NCBI GenBank assembly: GCA_009760855.2
Contig: WPIO01000037.1
Span: forward strand, 1,550,001 to 1,614,000
DNA: 64,000 nucleotides
From: Cristatella mucedo
Lineage: Eukaryota > Bryozoa > Phylactolaemata > Cristatellidae
Direction of reading: 5' to 3'
Below are positions 1 through 15,259 of this stretch, piece after piece. Numbering within the stretch: position 1 is the stretch's first letter; each line of letters opens with the position of its first letter. Made by a program: the position numbers and the translations under genes. The notes below the pieces were generated by a model, which was given only the letters and a program-made list of their open reading frames with translations, was not told where the DNA came from and did not search any database.

Positions 1-702
1 TGTGCAATGCTACGATTCGGATTGCATATTAAACTACACTACCGTTCAAGTGTATCCACCAAATTTTGCATTCGAGTCTTTCTCATGCCCCCTTGCTCCA
101 CTACTGCGTTGGTAAGTTCATCTGTGCTGCCGGTTAAGGTGTAACAAGTTACTGTAGTCCACCACGATCTACCATAACCTACTTTATTTAAGCGAAAATC
201 AACCGAAAATCGGCAGCGCCAAGCTCGAATTTTGAATAAACATCGTAGTTCGTGGACGTTATAACGTACCCACAAAATGTATGTCATTTCGCTCGTGGGC
301 TCTCATGCAAATAAGCTGCAAAGACTCGATTCGCTATCCCAATACACTTGAATCCACTGCAAATCCGTGTGAAATCGGCTTCGGATTGCATATTAAACTA
401 CTCCATCGCTAAATTATACTCACCAAATTTCGCGCCATTTTACGGGCGAGTTTGCATGCAGCGCCCCTGGTGATGGATTGTGGTATTGGCCTGTGTCGAT
501 TTTAGATTAGCCTTTAATGGCATAGCTGCTGTGGAGTGTCTCCTGCTGTCCCCCACTCTTCTAACCGATGTCTGTGACTCTAGTCTGTTCTGTCTTCATC
601 TCCCTCCCTTCTTTCCTCCCTACCTCCCTCCCTCCCTTCCCCTTCCTTCCTTCCTCGTTTTCTCTTTCTCTCTCACCTCAGTCAGTCCCTTCATCTCTCC
701 AT

Positions 703-1030
703 GGGCCCCTTGGTCTTAGCCCAGGGGTAGAGTGCTTGTGCTCACGACTCGGGTCGTGAGTTCGAGTCCTACAGTCCTCTAGTCCAGCAGGCAGTGCTTT
801 ATTGCCTACTGCAAGCAGGTTGATAGCCGCTAAGGCTCTTCTACAGCTACTAGAGCTGACTGCCTGTGGACTCGCTTCGCTGAGTCGTAGAGGTAGACTA
901 TTACTTGTCACTCCCGGACGTATGATTCGCCATCTAGCCGGGTGCCGGAGGGACGAATGGACTTTCTCACTTTAATTAGTAGGGATATAAATGATGCTGT
1001 TCGATCAGCTAATCTTTACTTGTCATTTAA
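703..1030 (+). repeat. tRNA-derived SINE (second family), long form
   Basis: The head has an A-box-like TGGTCTTAGCCCAGGGGTAG and a B-box-like GAGTTCGAGTCC, followed by TTTATTGCCTACTGC, GATAGCCGCTAAGGCTC and the end ATAAATGATGCTGTTCGATC. Compared with copies at 44450 and 48300 it carries about 135 extra bases (about 850-985), which recur at 17500-17665. The tail and head place it among Pol III-transcribed SINEs. Confidence 0.72.
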
Positions 1031-1264
1031 AGATGTTAAAAATTCACCTGTTCCTCGCAGTATTAGTTTCGTCAATCATAATAATAACACACTTGTCCGT
1101 TTGAATTGCCTTTTGAATGCTTGTGCTATGAAAGTGCCGATTTAGTTCTCTGATGGTGCTACACAAGTGTCTTATTATTATTACTACTCGCCATTTCATT
1201 TAATTATGATTATAATAATGCACTTGATAATGCACCCTCGGAGAAATCTTTTCCATTCAAGCCA

Positions 1265-1308
<44 letters not shown>

Positions 1309-3143
1309 GCTGCTGCTGAGGCATGCATGGATGACGGCTGCTTTGACTGTCCTTGACCCTCGATCTGCGGCCTAGCACTAGCTCCTCCGAAGCCCAGCCG
1401 AACCGGTACGTGTCTCTCTGCCGGCCGAGGACTAGCACGAAGGCTCTGCTGCCTGCCCGCGTGCACCACTAGTCGGTATCTCTTCTCATTAGCCGGCTTT
1501 CCTTTTGTGCAGCACACAATGGGTTCGGGCCTGAGCAGCAGCCGAAAGTGATGCCGAGCCAGCCGGGCACACCCCCAGCTGCTTCGAACCCCCACTCGAG
1601 TGCAATCGCTTGCGGCCAGACGTCGGGTGGGGACAATCAATAAGGAAAGAGCTGCAGACAACAGCGGCCGGCCGCCACCGAGCACCCAGTCTTCGCCGGG
1701 TCGTTCTAGATCTGACCCACTCGTGCTAGATCCGCAAGCTTCTCGTGTCTTGAATTAAAAGAGGGGAAGGGGAGGCCTTGACGTTTTGGAACAATCGGCC
1801 TCAGTTGAGACCCGCCACTCCTGCCGCTCGTCTGTCTGTCATCGCCTCCAGTCGCCGAGCGCCATGCGAAGAGCCATCCACTTGCATATGAGGGAAGCAT
1901 CGCGTGGCCTCTGCTCAGCGGTGCCTACTCTACGTGCGCGCTTGTAGCACCCGCACGCGGATGCTGGCGGCACGCTTGAGTGTCATCGCCTGCGCGAGTA
2001 TCGCCGTCCTGGGCTGGACTTTGTCGTGACCTTTGCCGCAGCGACCGTGCAGCGTGAGCGCGCGTAATGTGCCTGATGAGCACAGGGAGGACCGCCAAAG
2101 GGAAATGGCACCCGCCCCCATCGTGGTGCAGGACGAGCTGGCGCGATGTAGCATGTACGAGCTGCTACCTCCTCTGCTGTCCTCGCGACAGACGAGCCGG
2201 GCCCGGAACCTGTGCGCCTGTGCACTCGCTGACAGCGTGACTCCGAGCGCTCACCGCACCTCTGCCTCTGAAGTGAGAAGGGAGAGTTGTAGCATTTTGG
2301 CGGTGGCAAATTGAGACTTGATGCACTTCCGGCCAACGGCTTTCAGCGATTCGAAATGAGACATCGTCGAGGATCGCCGGGCCCCTGGCGCTGTTTTGCT
2401 TTGGTTGCCAGGGTGCAGGGGATGCGCAGCAAGAGGCAGGAGGTTGGCCGGCCGAAAACGAGACGGGGGGGGGGGGGGGGAGCAAGCCACTGCAAGCTCT
2501 CACCGCCGCCGGCAGCCGCTGTCTCGGCATGCCATCGACCAGCAATCAGTCAACGCCTATTCGTAGGGCCTCTGCAGAGGGGGGGCTTCCTATTTCTAGA
2601 GGGCGAGATGCTGCAACGGTCGGCCACCTTGGCAGGCATGCGTGGCACGTAGCAAGCATCCTTCGGCAGCCGGGGCAGTGGTGGAGCTCTTTGTGCTGGT
2701 GCCACCGTAGTAGCCATAGTAGCAGCCAGCATCGGGTCACCACGGCAGGGTGTGGGTGGATGGCATTGCCGGCGGCTGCCTGCCCCGACTACCTTAAAAA
2801 GGCCGGATGACTGAAAATAGCCACCTGAGGTGGACTGGCAGGGGACATGCATATTCGGCATGCCTTTCTCCTGACTGACCGACGTAGTAGCTTGTGTTGT
2901 GTTGCTTGTATTTTAACGAATTGACACCGGCCCACCGTGTCGCGGCCATGCAGAGTGGCCTGCGCCCTGCATCCCAGCGACTTGCAAGCATCGGGGCACC
3001 CTGCTGCACCGAGCCCGCTGCACCTCCGCCTTACCTGCGCACCGCCGGGGCCGCCATTGCTGTGGAGAGCTGCCCCCCCCCCAGAACTTAAGCAGTATGG
3101 CGTCCGTGCGCATGTATGTACACGGATCCAATTACTAATCAAG

Positions 3144-3629
3144 TACCATATTTTTACGAGTATAAGTCGCACCCAAGTATAAGTCGCACCCTAAATTTAT
3201 GGACAAAATTTTTGAAAAAGTTATTTAAAAATAGCATTCCTGAATATATAGCTCATTTTGTATTAATTAAAGTTTGCTTTAATCGTCACAGTTAGCAAGA
3301 AACTTGTCATCACAGTATCACAGCTAATACCTGCATAGTCTTCGGCAACTGTGTCAATGTCTGAATCGTCACTTTAATCATATTTTGATTGCATCATCGT
3401 ATCATCGTAAGTTCCATCCAGCATGTTTAAAATTCTGGTCTTCTTGAACGACTTCACAATGACTTCTGTTTTGATGCCCTCCCAAGCATGTAAAACCCAT
3501 TCACAAGCATGTTTGATACTGGCTCTTCTAATTCTTCCGGTCAAATATTGACGCAGTATTTAAGTCGGAGGTTTATTTTTCAAAAAGAAATTGGAACAAA
3601 GTGCGACCTGTACTCGTAAAAATACGGTA
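3144..3629. mobile_element. MITE-like non-autonomous DNA transposon
   Basis: The ends TACCATATTTTTACGAGTA and TACTCGTAAAAATACGGTA are inverted repeats differing at one base, each beginning or ending in TA, which fits a TA target duplication. The left side also has the tandem motif ATAAGTCGCACCC, and the right end has GTGCGACCT. No coding frame is present. TA targets fit the Tc1/mariner/pogo group, but the family is open. Confidence 0.68.
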
Positions 3630-4010
3630 GTCCTGAATAAATCAAATTGCAGAGAATGTAGACACTGTCACAAACGCATTCACTAGTTTTGCTGTCGAAG
3701 TCTTGTCAAAGCGGGGTCTTAAGCCCAGGGGTGTGGTGTTTGCGCTTCTTAATCCAGGCCTGCCGCGGTGGTTCTGTGGGCACGTGTCCGACTGACTTCG
3801 GGCGTTAGGATGGCTGCTTATGCTCTGGCTGCTCATGGCCAGCAGCCTCCATCCATCCGTCGGCACGGCCAGTTATTCGACTGCTGGTCAGCTGCTGCAC
3901 CTGTCACACACAATTCGAAGCCGCTCTGAGCACCTCTTAGGGGAAGCCCTTAGTACAGAGAACAGCAACAGCTGCCGGGCGGTCCGTGTGCTGTGCCAAG
4001 GTAGCGTGTA

Positions 4011-4012
<2 letters not shown>

Positions 4013-4080
<68 letters not shown>

Positions 4081-4087
4081 CTCTCTT
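4013..4087 (+). repeat. (CT)n microsatellite
   Basis: Long CT tract upstream of the LDLa exon, pyrimidine on the sense strand of the LRP gene. Confidence 0.95.
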
Positions 4088-4260
4088 GAGGCTGTCCTCT
4101 AGTTGTCATGCAGTTCTAGCCTCGTTTTCTTCGGTTGACTGGGGGCAGTCACTGGATGCAGGCTCTGTGTGCATACGAGCTTGCTTGCCTCTGCCATCAC
4201 CGTTAGGCTGCCGGTTTCTGCCATATCACGTCCCACGGCTTTTTGTTTCTCCGGTTGCAG

Positions 4261-9229
<4,969 letters not shown>

Positions 9230-10138
9230 ATTGGGGGGACGATCTGTCGGCTATCAAAGCTGACCTGACGGGTTTCGATGACCTTTATTTGCGCTAATTC
9301 CGCAGCTTGGTTCCACTCATTCCGCGGCGGCAGCAGCATTCTCGCACGCAAACGCCGGCCAGGGGGCGCTTCGGCAGCTGCGTGGCTTGGTCTCGGCGTG
9401 GACCCCTTTCTCCTGCCAAAGTCAACCGTTCTAGAAGAGGGATTTGTGAATCGCCGACGCAAAGCTCTGTATAGATGACCTGCAGCTGCTCGTGCGCCGC
9501 GGTCGGTGTGCCGTGCCATGTGGAGAGACAATGCTTCGCTTGCTGTCGCTTTGCAAATACATGGATCTTCGAAGCCGATCGGCGAGCCGAGGCGCCAGCA
9601 TGCGCGCGCCAGCCGGCGCCAGCCTCTGACGGACATGTCAGCAGGGGGCGGGGCTGACACCAATGCACCGGCATTTCGCACTCCATAAGCTGAGCCGAAG
9701 CACGTGGGCGGCCGCGGCGGAGGGGGGCTGGGAGCCAGAGCAAGCGAGCGAGCGATTCTGAGACTCGTCATTGAGCAACCCTGACCGGAATGGGCACCGA
9801 TGGCAGCAGCAGCAGGCCGTCAGCTCACCCGCCGGCGGGTGCGCAGACGCCTCGGCCTCCTCCACATCGATGTTGGCGCGCAAGCCTTGCTGCTGACTTG
9901 TGCGTCTGCTGCCGTCGCTTAGCCACGACGATTGTCATCGTTTGTGCGAGTGCGTGCACCCTGGACTAGACGAGCTTCGCAAAGGAGAGCATAGCCCTGC
10001 GTGCTCTTGTGCGGCGCGGTCACCATCGGTTTGCCGATGTGCCGACACCGAGCGCTGTGTCGGCGGAGGTTGGCAGAGTGCCTTGCGTGCACGACGCGCT
10101 TGGCCGGTTTATCAGCTCGGACCGGCAGCCCGGCCGGC
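9230..10138. other. Convergent intergenic segment between the LRP and legumain-like genes
   Basis: I see no coding feature. On the minus strand an AATAAA hexamer reads at 9289-9284, suitable for the 3' end of the legumain-like gene after an untranslated tail of about 850 bases. On the plus strand I saw no AATAAA or ATTAAA before the ATTAAA at 11933, so the LRP transcript probably runs into the neighbouring gene. Confidence 0.5.
9284..9289 (-). promoter_or_regulatory. Possible polyadenylation signal of the legumain-like gene
   Basis: AATAAA on the minus strand, about 850 bases past the stop codon at 10139. It lies only 55 bases from the LRP stop codon, so the two 3' ends would nearly meet. 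Confidence 0.35.
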
Positions 10139-10465
10139 TCATTTGTTCTTGGTGCCGGCTGCTGTGCCGGGCTCGGGCAACGTTTCGGGCCGGTACACTG
10201 GTATCGGCGGCTCGCTCAGGGCCTGGGCGGCAGCCGGGGCGGCAGCGCCGCCTCGACGCTGCGAGGCGAGCTGGAAGTAGCGGTGCCACCACACCTCAGT
10301 GGGTACGTTCTGGCAGCCGCGATAGTAGACACGCAGCTCTCGCTGCGTGAACGGCGGGTCGACGTCGCACGGCGCACCGAAGATGGTCACGCGGCTGCTG
10401 CTGCCTCCGCTTCGCTGTGCCTCGCCCGACTCGGGACTCGAGTGCAGCATGGTCGCCTTGATGTG
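10139..10465 (-). CDS. Legumain-like gene exon 5 (terminal)
   Basis: Acceptor CGCTTTGCAG|CAC, stop TGA at 10141-10139, 108 residues. It ends the domain with VTIFGAPCDVDPPFTQREL and VYYRGCQNVPTEVWWHRYFQ, then a Pro/Ala-rich tail ending in GTKNK. The conserved Cys and Trp pattern continues to about residue 70 of the exon. Confidence 0.83.
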   Translation of the reverse strand, partial: HIKATMLHSSPESGEAQRSGGSSSRVTIFGAPCDVDPPFTQRELRVYYRGCQNVPTEVWWHRYFQLASQRRGGAAAPAAAQALSEPPIPVYRPETLPEPGTAAGTKNK

Positions 10466-13400
10466 CTGCAAAGCGCCGATAGAGGACGCCCGTGTGTCTA
10501 GCGGACGACGTTGGGCAAATGCAGCTGCTCGATTGCAACGCGACCGAGTGCAAGCTGGTGGCGTTTGCTTGCTGGAATGCCGGCATTACCTGAAAGACGT
10601 CGTTGGCGCAGGTGTGGGCGTGGTGGGGGAACTCGGTCCACTTGAGCGTGAACTCGTTGCCGTACGAGTACTCGTGCTCCCTGCCGCTCGCGTAGACGAC
10701 CACGTTGCCGTGATCGTGCTGCGAGCGTCGGAAAGCCTTGGCTATCTCGCCCGAGAAGCTCTGGTCGGCCAAGACGAGTACGTGACGGGCCATGCACGAC
10801 GCCAAGTCAGCCAGCAGCTCTTCGACCAGGTACCGCTCGCTGTCGTCGGCCTGCAGCAGCATGCAGCGGCTGCTGCAGAGCGTGGCAGCCAGCATGCGGC
10901 CGCGATTCGGCCAAGGAAGGAGTGAAACACTGGAAGCTCGGCTGACGATTCGATGGCCTCGTTTGGAGAGCGACAGCAGCAGTAGAGCAGCAACCTCGAC
11001 TCGTGCAGCAGCGGGACGCCAGTCGCGTGAGCTTGCACTGGGCAATTGAGGGCTGCCTGCTGCACTGCTCGACCTGGATCGAGTGCCCACCACCCGGCCA
11101 AACAAGGCTCCCACAGACCGTGAGAAACTGAAAAAGCCCATCCATCAAGATTCTTTCGACTAGAACCGACAGCACGGTCCCGGTCAAGGTTGTAGGGCTG
11201 GGGTGAGGGCAGGGCCGTTTTTCGGATGGAGCTCGGCTGCCAGTTTTGCCGACCTCCGAGCACAGCCCTGAAGATGCACACTCTGGCAGCCAGTGGTATG
11301 TCAGGCGATGGGGCGCAGCAAGCCAGCCATACTTAGGCATAGCAGGTTGCTAGGACTTGCCGCCAGCCGCACGGTACTCACCAGACCGTCGCCGTCGACA
11401 TCCCAGAGCAGCATGGAGCCGTCGATCTTGGCCGGGCTGTTGAGGTAGAGGACGAGCGTGTCCACGCAGTGAGGCGACTCGCACATTTTCTTTATGTGCG
11501 ACCTCAGAGCCAGCTTTGAAGAGGCAGGAAAGACCTCGGCTCTCTCCTCACCGTCCACTCCTGTTAAAAACAGTTTAAAAACAGGCAGATTAGACTCAGC
11601 CTCGAACTAAGGAGGTGGCTGCCGATATGGCTGGCTGACAGAACAGTTGACAGCTGGTGGCCTCGCTTACGAAAAGCCGAAGCCGTACGCTTGCGAGTCT
11701 TGCTTGAAGCAAGCGACCACAGCTACCCACCCACTCACTTGAAAGCCTTGCCGAACTGGGGATGGGATATTGCTTGCGGAAGAGGTCACAGCCGTGTAGG
11801 CTGGCGCCGGGCACAGGGAGCCGTCACGGCTGGCTGCTTTGTGAAGCCCAATTGACCGTGGAGCCTATCAGAAGATTGCGATCAAACGGGACACGCTTCT
11901 GTGCAATACTACTCCCCAGCTTTGATGTCGTAATTAAAGTAATTAATACTCCTATTTCCAGCAGGAGAAAGCAATTTGAGTTGCCTGTAGCACGCGGCGG
12001 CGGTCGTCGCCCCTCCAGATGTAAACATTCACTCGTTTTGAAGCGAGTCTCGGCGCTTCCCATACGGCTCGACAGCAGATGGCCATTCCTCGAAGGACTT
12101 CGGACGAATTGCTGCAATTAGCCGGCCGGCTGGTGATATGGGTACAGGACGCGAACGTCATCAGATGCTAATGCAAGGAGCGAGTCAGATTGCAGCTCTC
12201 CCGAGTCGAGATGTAGGTAATAATAATAATAATACACTTGACGGGCGCCCTCATAACTCAATCTCTTTCTAGGCGCTTTACATTTGCTAGGTATTACGGC
12301 AGGTAGTATGAGCGACTCGTCTTTCTTTCTTTCGCTTTGATGTATCCCTTTGATTTTGAGTGCTTCGCAAATCTGGCCGATTGCTTTTCCTAGTTGCAAT
12401 GGAATCGAAATTTTCGCTGATCCTGCTAGCATCTGGGAGGCTGGCTGGGGAGGATGGCCGGCACAGTGTCGGCTCCTAACTCGACTTCAAGAGGGCTCAT
12501 CGGTCGAGCGCATTCTGGGTGAGGGGGTGCAGGCCACCGCAGCAGCTCGGGCGGACATCTGAGGATCCGCGACCTACGGCTAACCTACGATAGGCGGCTG
12601 CCGGACACGCAAGAACGCTCTGGATCAAAGGATAGAAGATCCGAGCGTGCGGCTCACCAAGGTGCATCAAACGACCGCTTTGGCCATCAAAGAGCCGGCC
12701 AAACGCCAGGCCAGCCCCTTCCGGAACAGCAGCAGTGCCTGCGCCTTTCCCGCCTTTCCCGCTGCCGGCCGCACCGAACCAGGGCGCCACATGCTGCCGC
12801 TGCCACGCTGCTCACCCGGCAGGCCGTCAGACGCGCCGTTGGCGTAGAAAACCTTGACCGTGTCGCGGTGGAAGCCGTTGCTTCGAAGCATCCGGTAGGC
12901 GGCGGCCAGGCCGTCCCAGTGGTGCTGCAGCGAGTGCTGCCGACTCCAGCCGCCCGAGATGAGCACCGCCTGATCGCAGCTCTCGAAGAGGCGGCAGCGA
13001 GTGCGAACCAGCTCGTGGCTCGTCTCGCAGCGACGCGTGTTGTCCCGCAGCGGGTCGCACGCCGGCTCGCGACTCTCGTTGAAAGGCCGACGAGTCGGAC
13101 AAGGAGAATAGCCGGGCAGGTCGTCGCGACAGCTGAGCATCTGCTGCAGCCTCGAAGGCGGAGCTCCCGCCGACGCCAGCTCCTGGGTGCGCTCGGTTTC
13201 GGAGGCGGCTGACGCGTCCGAACGGCCGGCGGAATTGACCGCCGCTGAGCTCGAGCTTTGGTACACCAGCGGCAGGAAGTTAATCTCGCAGCGCTTCGAG
13301 TATTTTCGCGGGCGCCTGCTCTCCACGGAGTTGCCGGCAGCCGCTGCCGCGTACACGCCGCGGTTTCGGCTTTCGATTGCATTCCTGCAGCGGCTCTTCA

Positions 13401-13680
13401 GGGCCAGAGTCATGCAGTGGTTTCTCCCTGTAACGGGAGCGTGGAGTCGCTGAAAGAGAGAGGGATAGGGAGCTCTTGCTCGCTCGTGACGCATCGATCG
13501 ACTCGAGGCGACTCTGGAATAGTCGTTGAAGATCTCGTGGAATCCTGGCTTCGAGGGTCACGCCCCGAAGCTGGCCCGTTTGCCGCCGCCGCAGCTTAGT
13601 CCACTCGCCCAGCTGCGACAGTCGGAGAGTCCACGAGAGCGAGGGCGCTCTCACCGCCCAGCACGATAACGCGAACTCAG

Positions 13681-13734
<54 letters not shown>

Positions 13735-15259
13735 TCGTGCATTCGAGGGTGCCGTAGGTGGCCTTTGAAGTAGCTGCTCGATCTCGCGTGAATGGAACGC
13801 ACATTAAGGAGCGCCATTGTGCTGCGTGCCTGGCGAAGTCAGATGAAGAGGCAGTGGCGGACAAGCGGCGGCGCCGGTGCGCCAGCGGGGGCGAGCCGCT
13901 GGCGAGAGCGGTGCCCTCGGGGCCACGGACAAGGTGCTGCGGCCGCTCGCTGGCCGTGCCTCCCAACCGGCTGTCGCCGCCGGTCTCGAATCGGTCGCTG
14001 AGCTGCTGGCCGCGACCGACCGACGGCACCGATCAATCGCCCGCCCCGAGCCAAGCCGCCGGGCTCCTCCCCGCTGGCCGGCCGCGGCGCCGCCGTCGCC
14101 CCGAGCATCCTAGACTCGAGCCGCGCCGCCGCCGAGGGCGCAGCAACCTGAGAACGCTTGCGGTCACCCCTCGAGCGAGGCGAACGGCCCGGCGCCCGCT
14201 CGTCTCTCGTACGCACGCGCGGGGCGGCTCGATCAAAGCGGATCGCCGGCTGCGAGATCCGCGTATTAAGCCCTGTGTCACCGAGATAAGGAATGCAAAC
14301 AACAGCCTTGCGGGCGGCGGCGCACGCTGGGTAGTCGTCGGAGAGCAGCGGCAGCAACGACGCAGTGACGACGCTGGCCCGCACCGCCAGACGCCGCTGC
14401 CGAAGCGATCGCTCGACCGCTCCAAATTTGGCTCCAGCTCAGAGGCTTAGAGGTTCTCGACGTCCCGCTGCTTCGAGGCGCTGCCTCGAAGCAGCGGGAC
14501 GCCGAGAACTCGAGAGCGGGCGGCTCGGCGAGCTTGAGAGGCTCTCGCTCGCGACCGCCAGCCACCCAACGACCGCGCGCGCGTCTCGCTACCGACAGAG
14601 CAGATATAGCCACGCCCGACCGAGTTCGGCCGCTCGCTGAGGGCGGGCGTGCAGAGGGGTTGCAGCGGTTGCTCATCTCGCCGGGGCGAGGGGGGAGGAA
14701 GCTCGGGCGGAGAGCTCGAAGGGCGGAGCGACTCACCGGCGTAAATCCTGCCCTGGCGGCGGCACGCGGCCGCGTCCGTCTGCCGGTCGACGTAGAACAC
14801 GACGACCAAGTGCCCGAAGTTGGCGTCCGGATGCGGGTCGAGCACGAGCACGCCGTCGTGCGATGCCGCCCGGCCGCCGACGCTCTCGTCCGGGGTGAGC
14901 ACGACGTGCAGCCGCTCGCCCGGCGTGCCGGCCTCGCCGGCGGTGTAGACGACACAGTCTCGCCGCTGGAGAGCGCGCAGGAGCAGGCACTCCCTGTGGC
15001 TGGTGAAGACCACGTCGTCGCAGTTGAGCGCCTTGACGTAGTCGAACGCGGCGTTCGCCCAGGCGCGAGCCACGGCAGTCGCCTTCGTCTCAGCCTCGCC
15101 GTACCCTTCCGGCGGCGGCGACACTTCTTCGTCGCCGCCTCCCACGATCGCACCCTCGTTGGCAAGTGCCACGGCGGCGCTCAGCTTCAGGCCGGCGAGC
15201 AACGCGAGGAGGAGGAGGAGCGGCGGCGACGCTGCTGCAGCGGCGCGAGTCGTCGACAT
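10139..15259 (-). CDS. Secreted legumain/C13-like pseudoprotease, complete five-exon gene
   Basis: Exons 15259-14737, 13427-12816, 11560-11382, 10850-10590 and 10465-10139 join through GT-AG introns in phases 1, 1, 0 and 0 into 633 residues. The start codon has A at -3 and is followed by a signal peptide (Leu-rich core, LLLLLALLAGL). Residues about 55-175 form a Cys-containing N-terminal region with the segments GERLHVVLTPDESVGG and DPHPDANFGHLVVVFYVD. Residues 200-320 are Cys-rich with one N-E-S glycosylation sequon. Residues about 327-510 follow the legumain (C13) order: QAVLISGGW for the first strand, AAYRMLRSNGF for the first helix, VLYLNSP where legumain has IYFTDHG, VLVLADQSFSG where it has FYIEACESG, and VVVYASGREHEYSYG where it has VYATTAANPRESSY. 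The catalytic His and Cys are replaced (about Ser420 and Gln468), so it is probably not a protease. The fold assignment rests on remembered motif order. I do not know a name for this family. Confidence 0.82.
10590..10850 (-). CDS. Legumain-like gene exon 4
   Basis: Acceptor CTGCTGCAG|GCC, donor TTTCAG|GTAATG, exactly 87 codons. It covers the strand and turn that would carry the catalytic Cys (here ADQSFSG, no cysteine) and the following strand and helix (NVVVYASGREHEYSYGNEF). Confidence 0.87.
11382..11560 (-). CDS. Legumain-like gene exon 3
   Basis: Acceptor TTTTTAACAG|GA, donor GGTCTG|GTGAGT, 179 bases. It encodes LRSHIKKMCESPHCVDTLVL followed by YLNSPAKIDGSMLLWDVDGD. The position that would carry the catalytic His of a C13 protease is Ser (YLNSP). 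Confidence 0.86.
12215..12310 (-). repeat. LINE 3' tail fragment
   Basis: Reads on the minus strand as the common tail AAATGTAAAGCGCCTAGAAA, then GAGATTGAG, GGGCGC and (ATT)n. It lies in the second intron of the legumain-like gene with no recognisable coding part, so it is an extremely 5'-truncated insertion. Confidence 0.7.
12816..13427 (-). CDS. Legumain-like gene exon 2
   Basis: Acceptor CCGTTACAG|GG, donor CCGG|GTGAGC, 612 bases. It encodes residues 175-379: a Cys-rich segment (SRCRNA, KRCEINFLPLVY, LSCRDDLPGYSPCP, CDPLRDNTRRC, RTRCRLFESC), a variable Ala/Ser-rich insertion at about residues 232-264, and the first strand and helix of the legumain-like domain (QAVLISGGW, FHRDTVKVFYANGA). 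Confidence 0.87.
13684..13734 (+). repeat. (GA)n microsatellite
   Basis: About 25 GA units in the first intron of the legumain-like gene, which reads (CT)n on that gene's sense strand. It lies about 260 bases upstream of exon 2. Confidence 0.95.
14453..14509. repeat. Near-perfect 26-bp inverted repeat with a 5-base loop
   Basis: Left arm 14453-14478 and right arm 14484-14509 are reverse complements with a single mismatch, around the loop CGCTG. It lies in the first intron of the legumain-like gene and would form a strong hairpin in RNA or DNA. Confidence 0.9.
14737..15259 (-). CDS. Legumain-like gene exon 1
   Basis: Start ATG at 15259-15257, donor GCCG|GTGAGT. Encodes residues 1-174 and one base of 175: signal peptide, a low-complexity Glu/Pro segment, then the N-terminal domain with cysteines in LNCDDVV, HRECLLL, RRDCVVY and AACRRQG. 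The longer open frame upstream (to 15409) has no signal-like start and is taken as 5' untranslated sequence. Confidence 0.85.

Larger units (their letters stand above)
1..4260. other. 5' flank or intron of the LRP gene, no exon recognised
   Basis: I see no CUB or LDL-receptor class A exon here, although the LRP3/LRP12 family normally has several upstream of the exon at 4261. Contents: an imperfect direct repeat near both ends of 1-437, a pyrimidine-rich stretch at 590-680, a SINE at 703-1030, a (CTG)n tract at 1265-1318, a short LINE-tail remnant at about 1210-1250 on the minus strand, a run of 16 G at 2465-2480, a MITE-like element at 3144-3629, part of a SINE head at about 3718-3760, and a (CT)n tract at 4013-4087. 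Open frames in the GC-rich part (1.9-3.1 kb) overlap on both strands and resemble nothing I know. Confidence 0.6.

Noticed and set aside
14278-15165. A 295-residue minus-strand frame overlapping exon 1 of the legumain-like gene
   Set aside because: It is an Arg/Ser/Thr-rich shadow; the alternative frame has a signal peptide and joins the next exon in phase.
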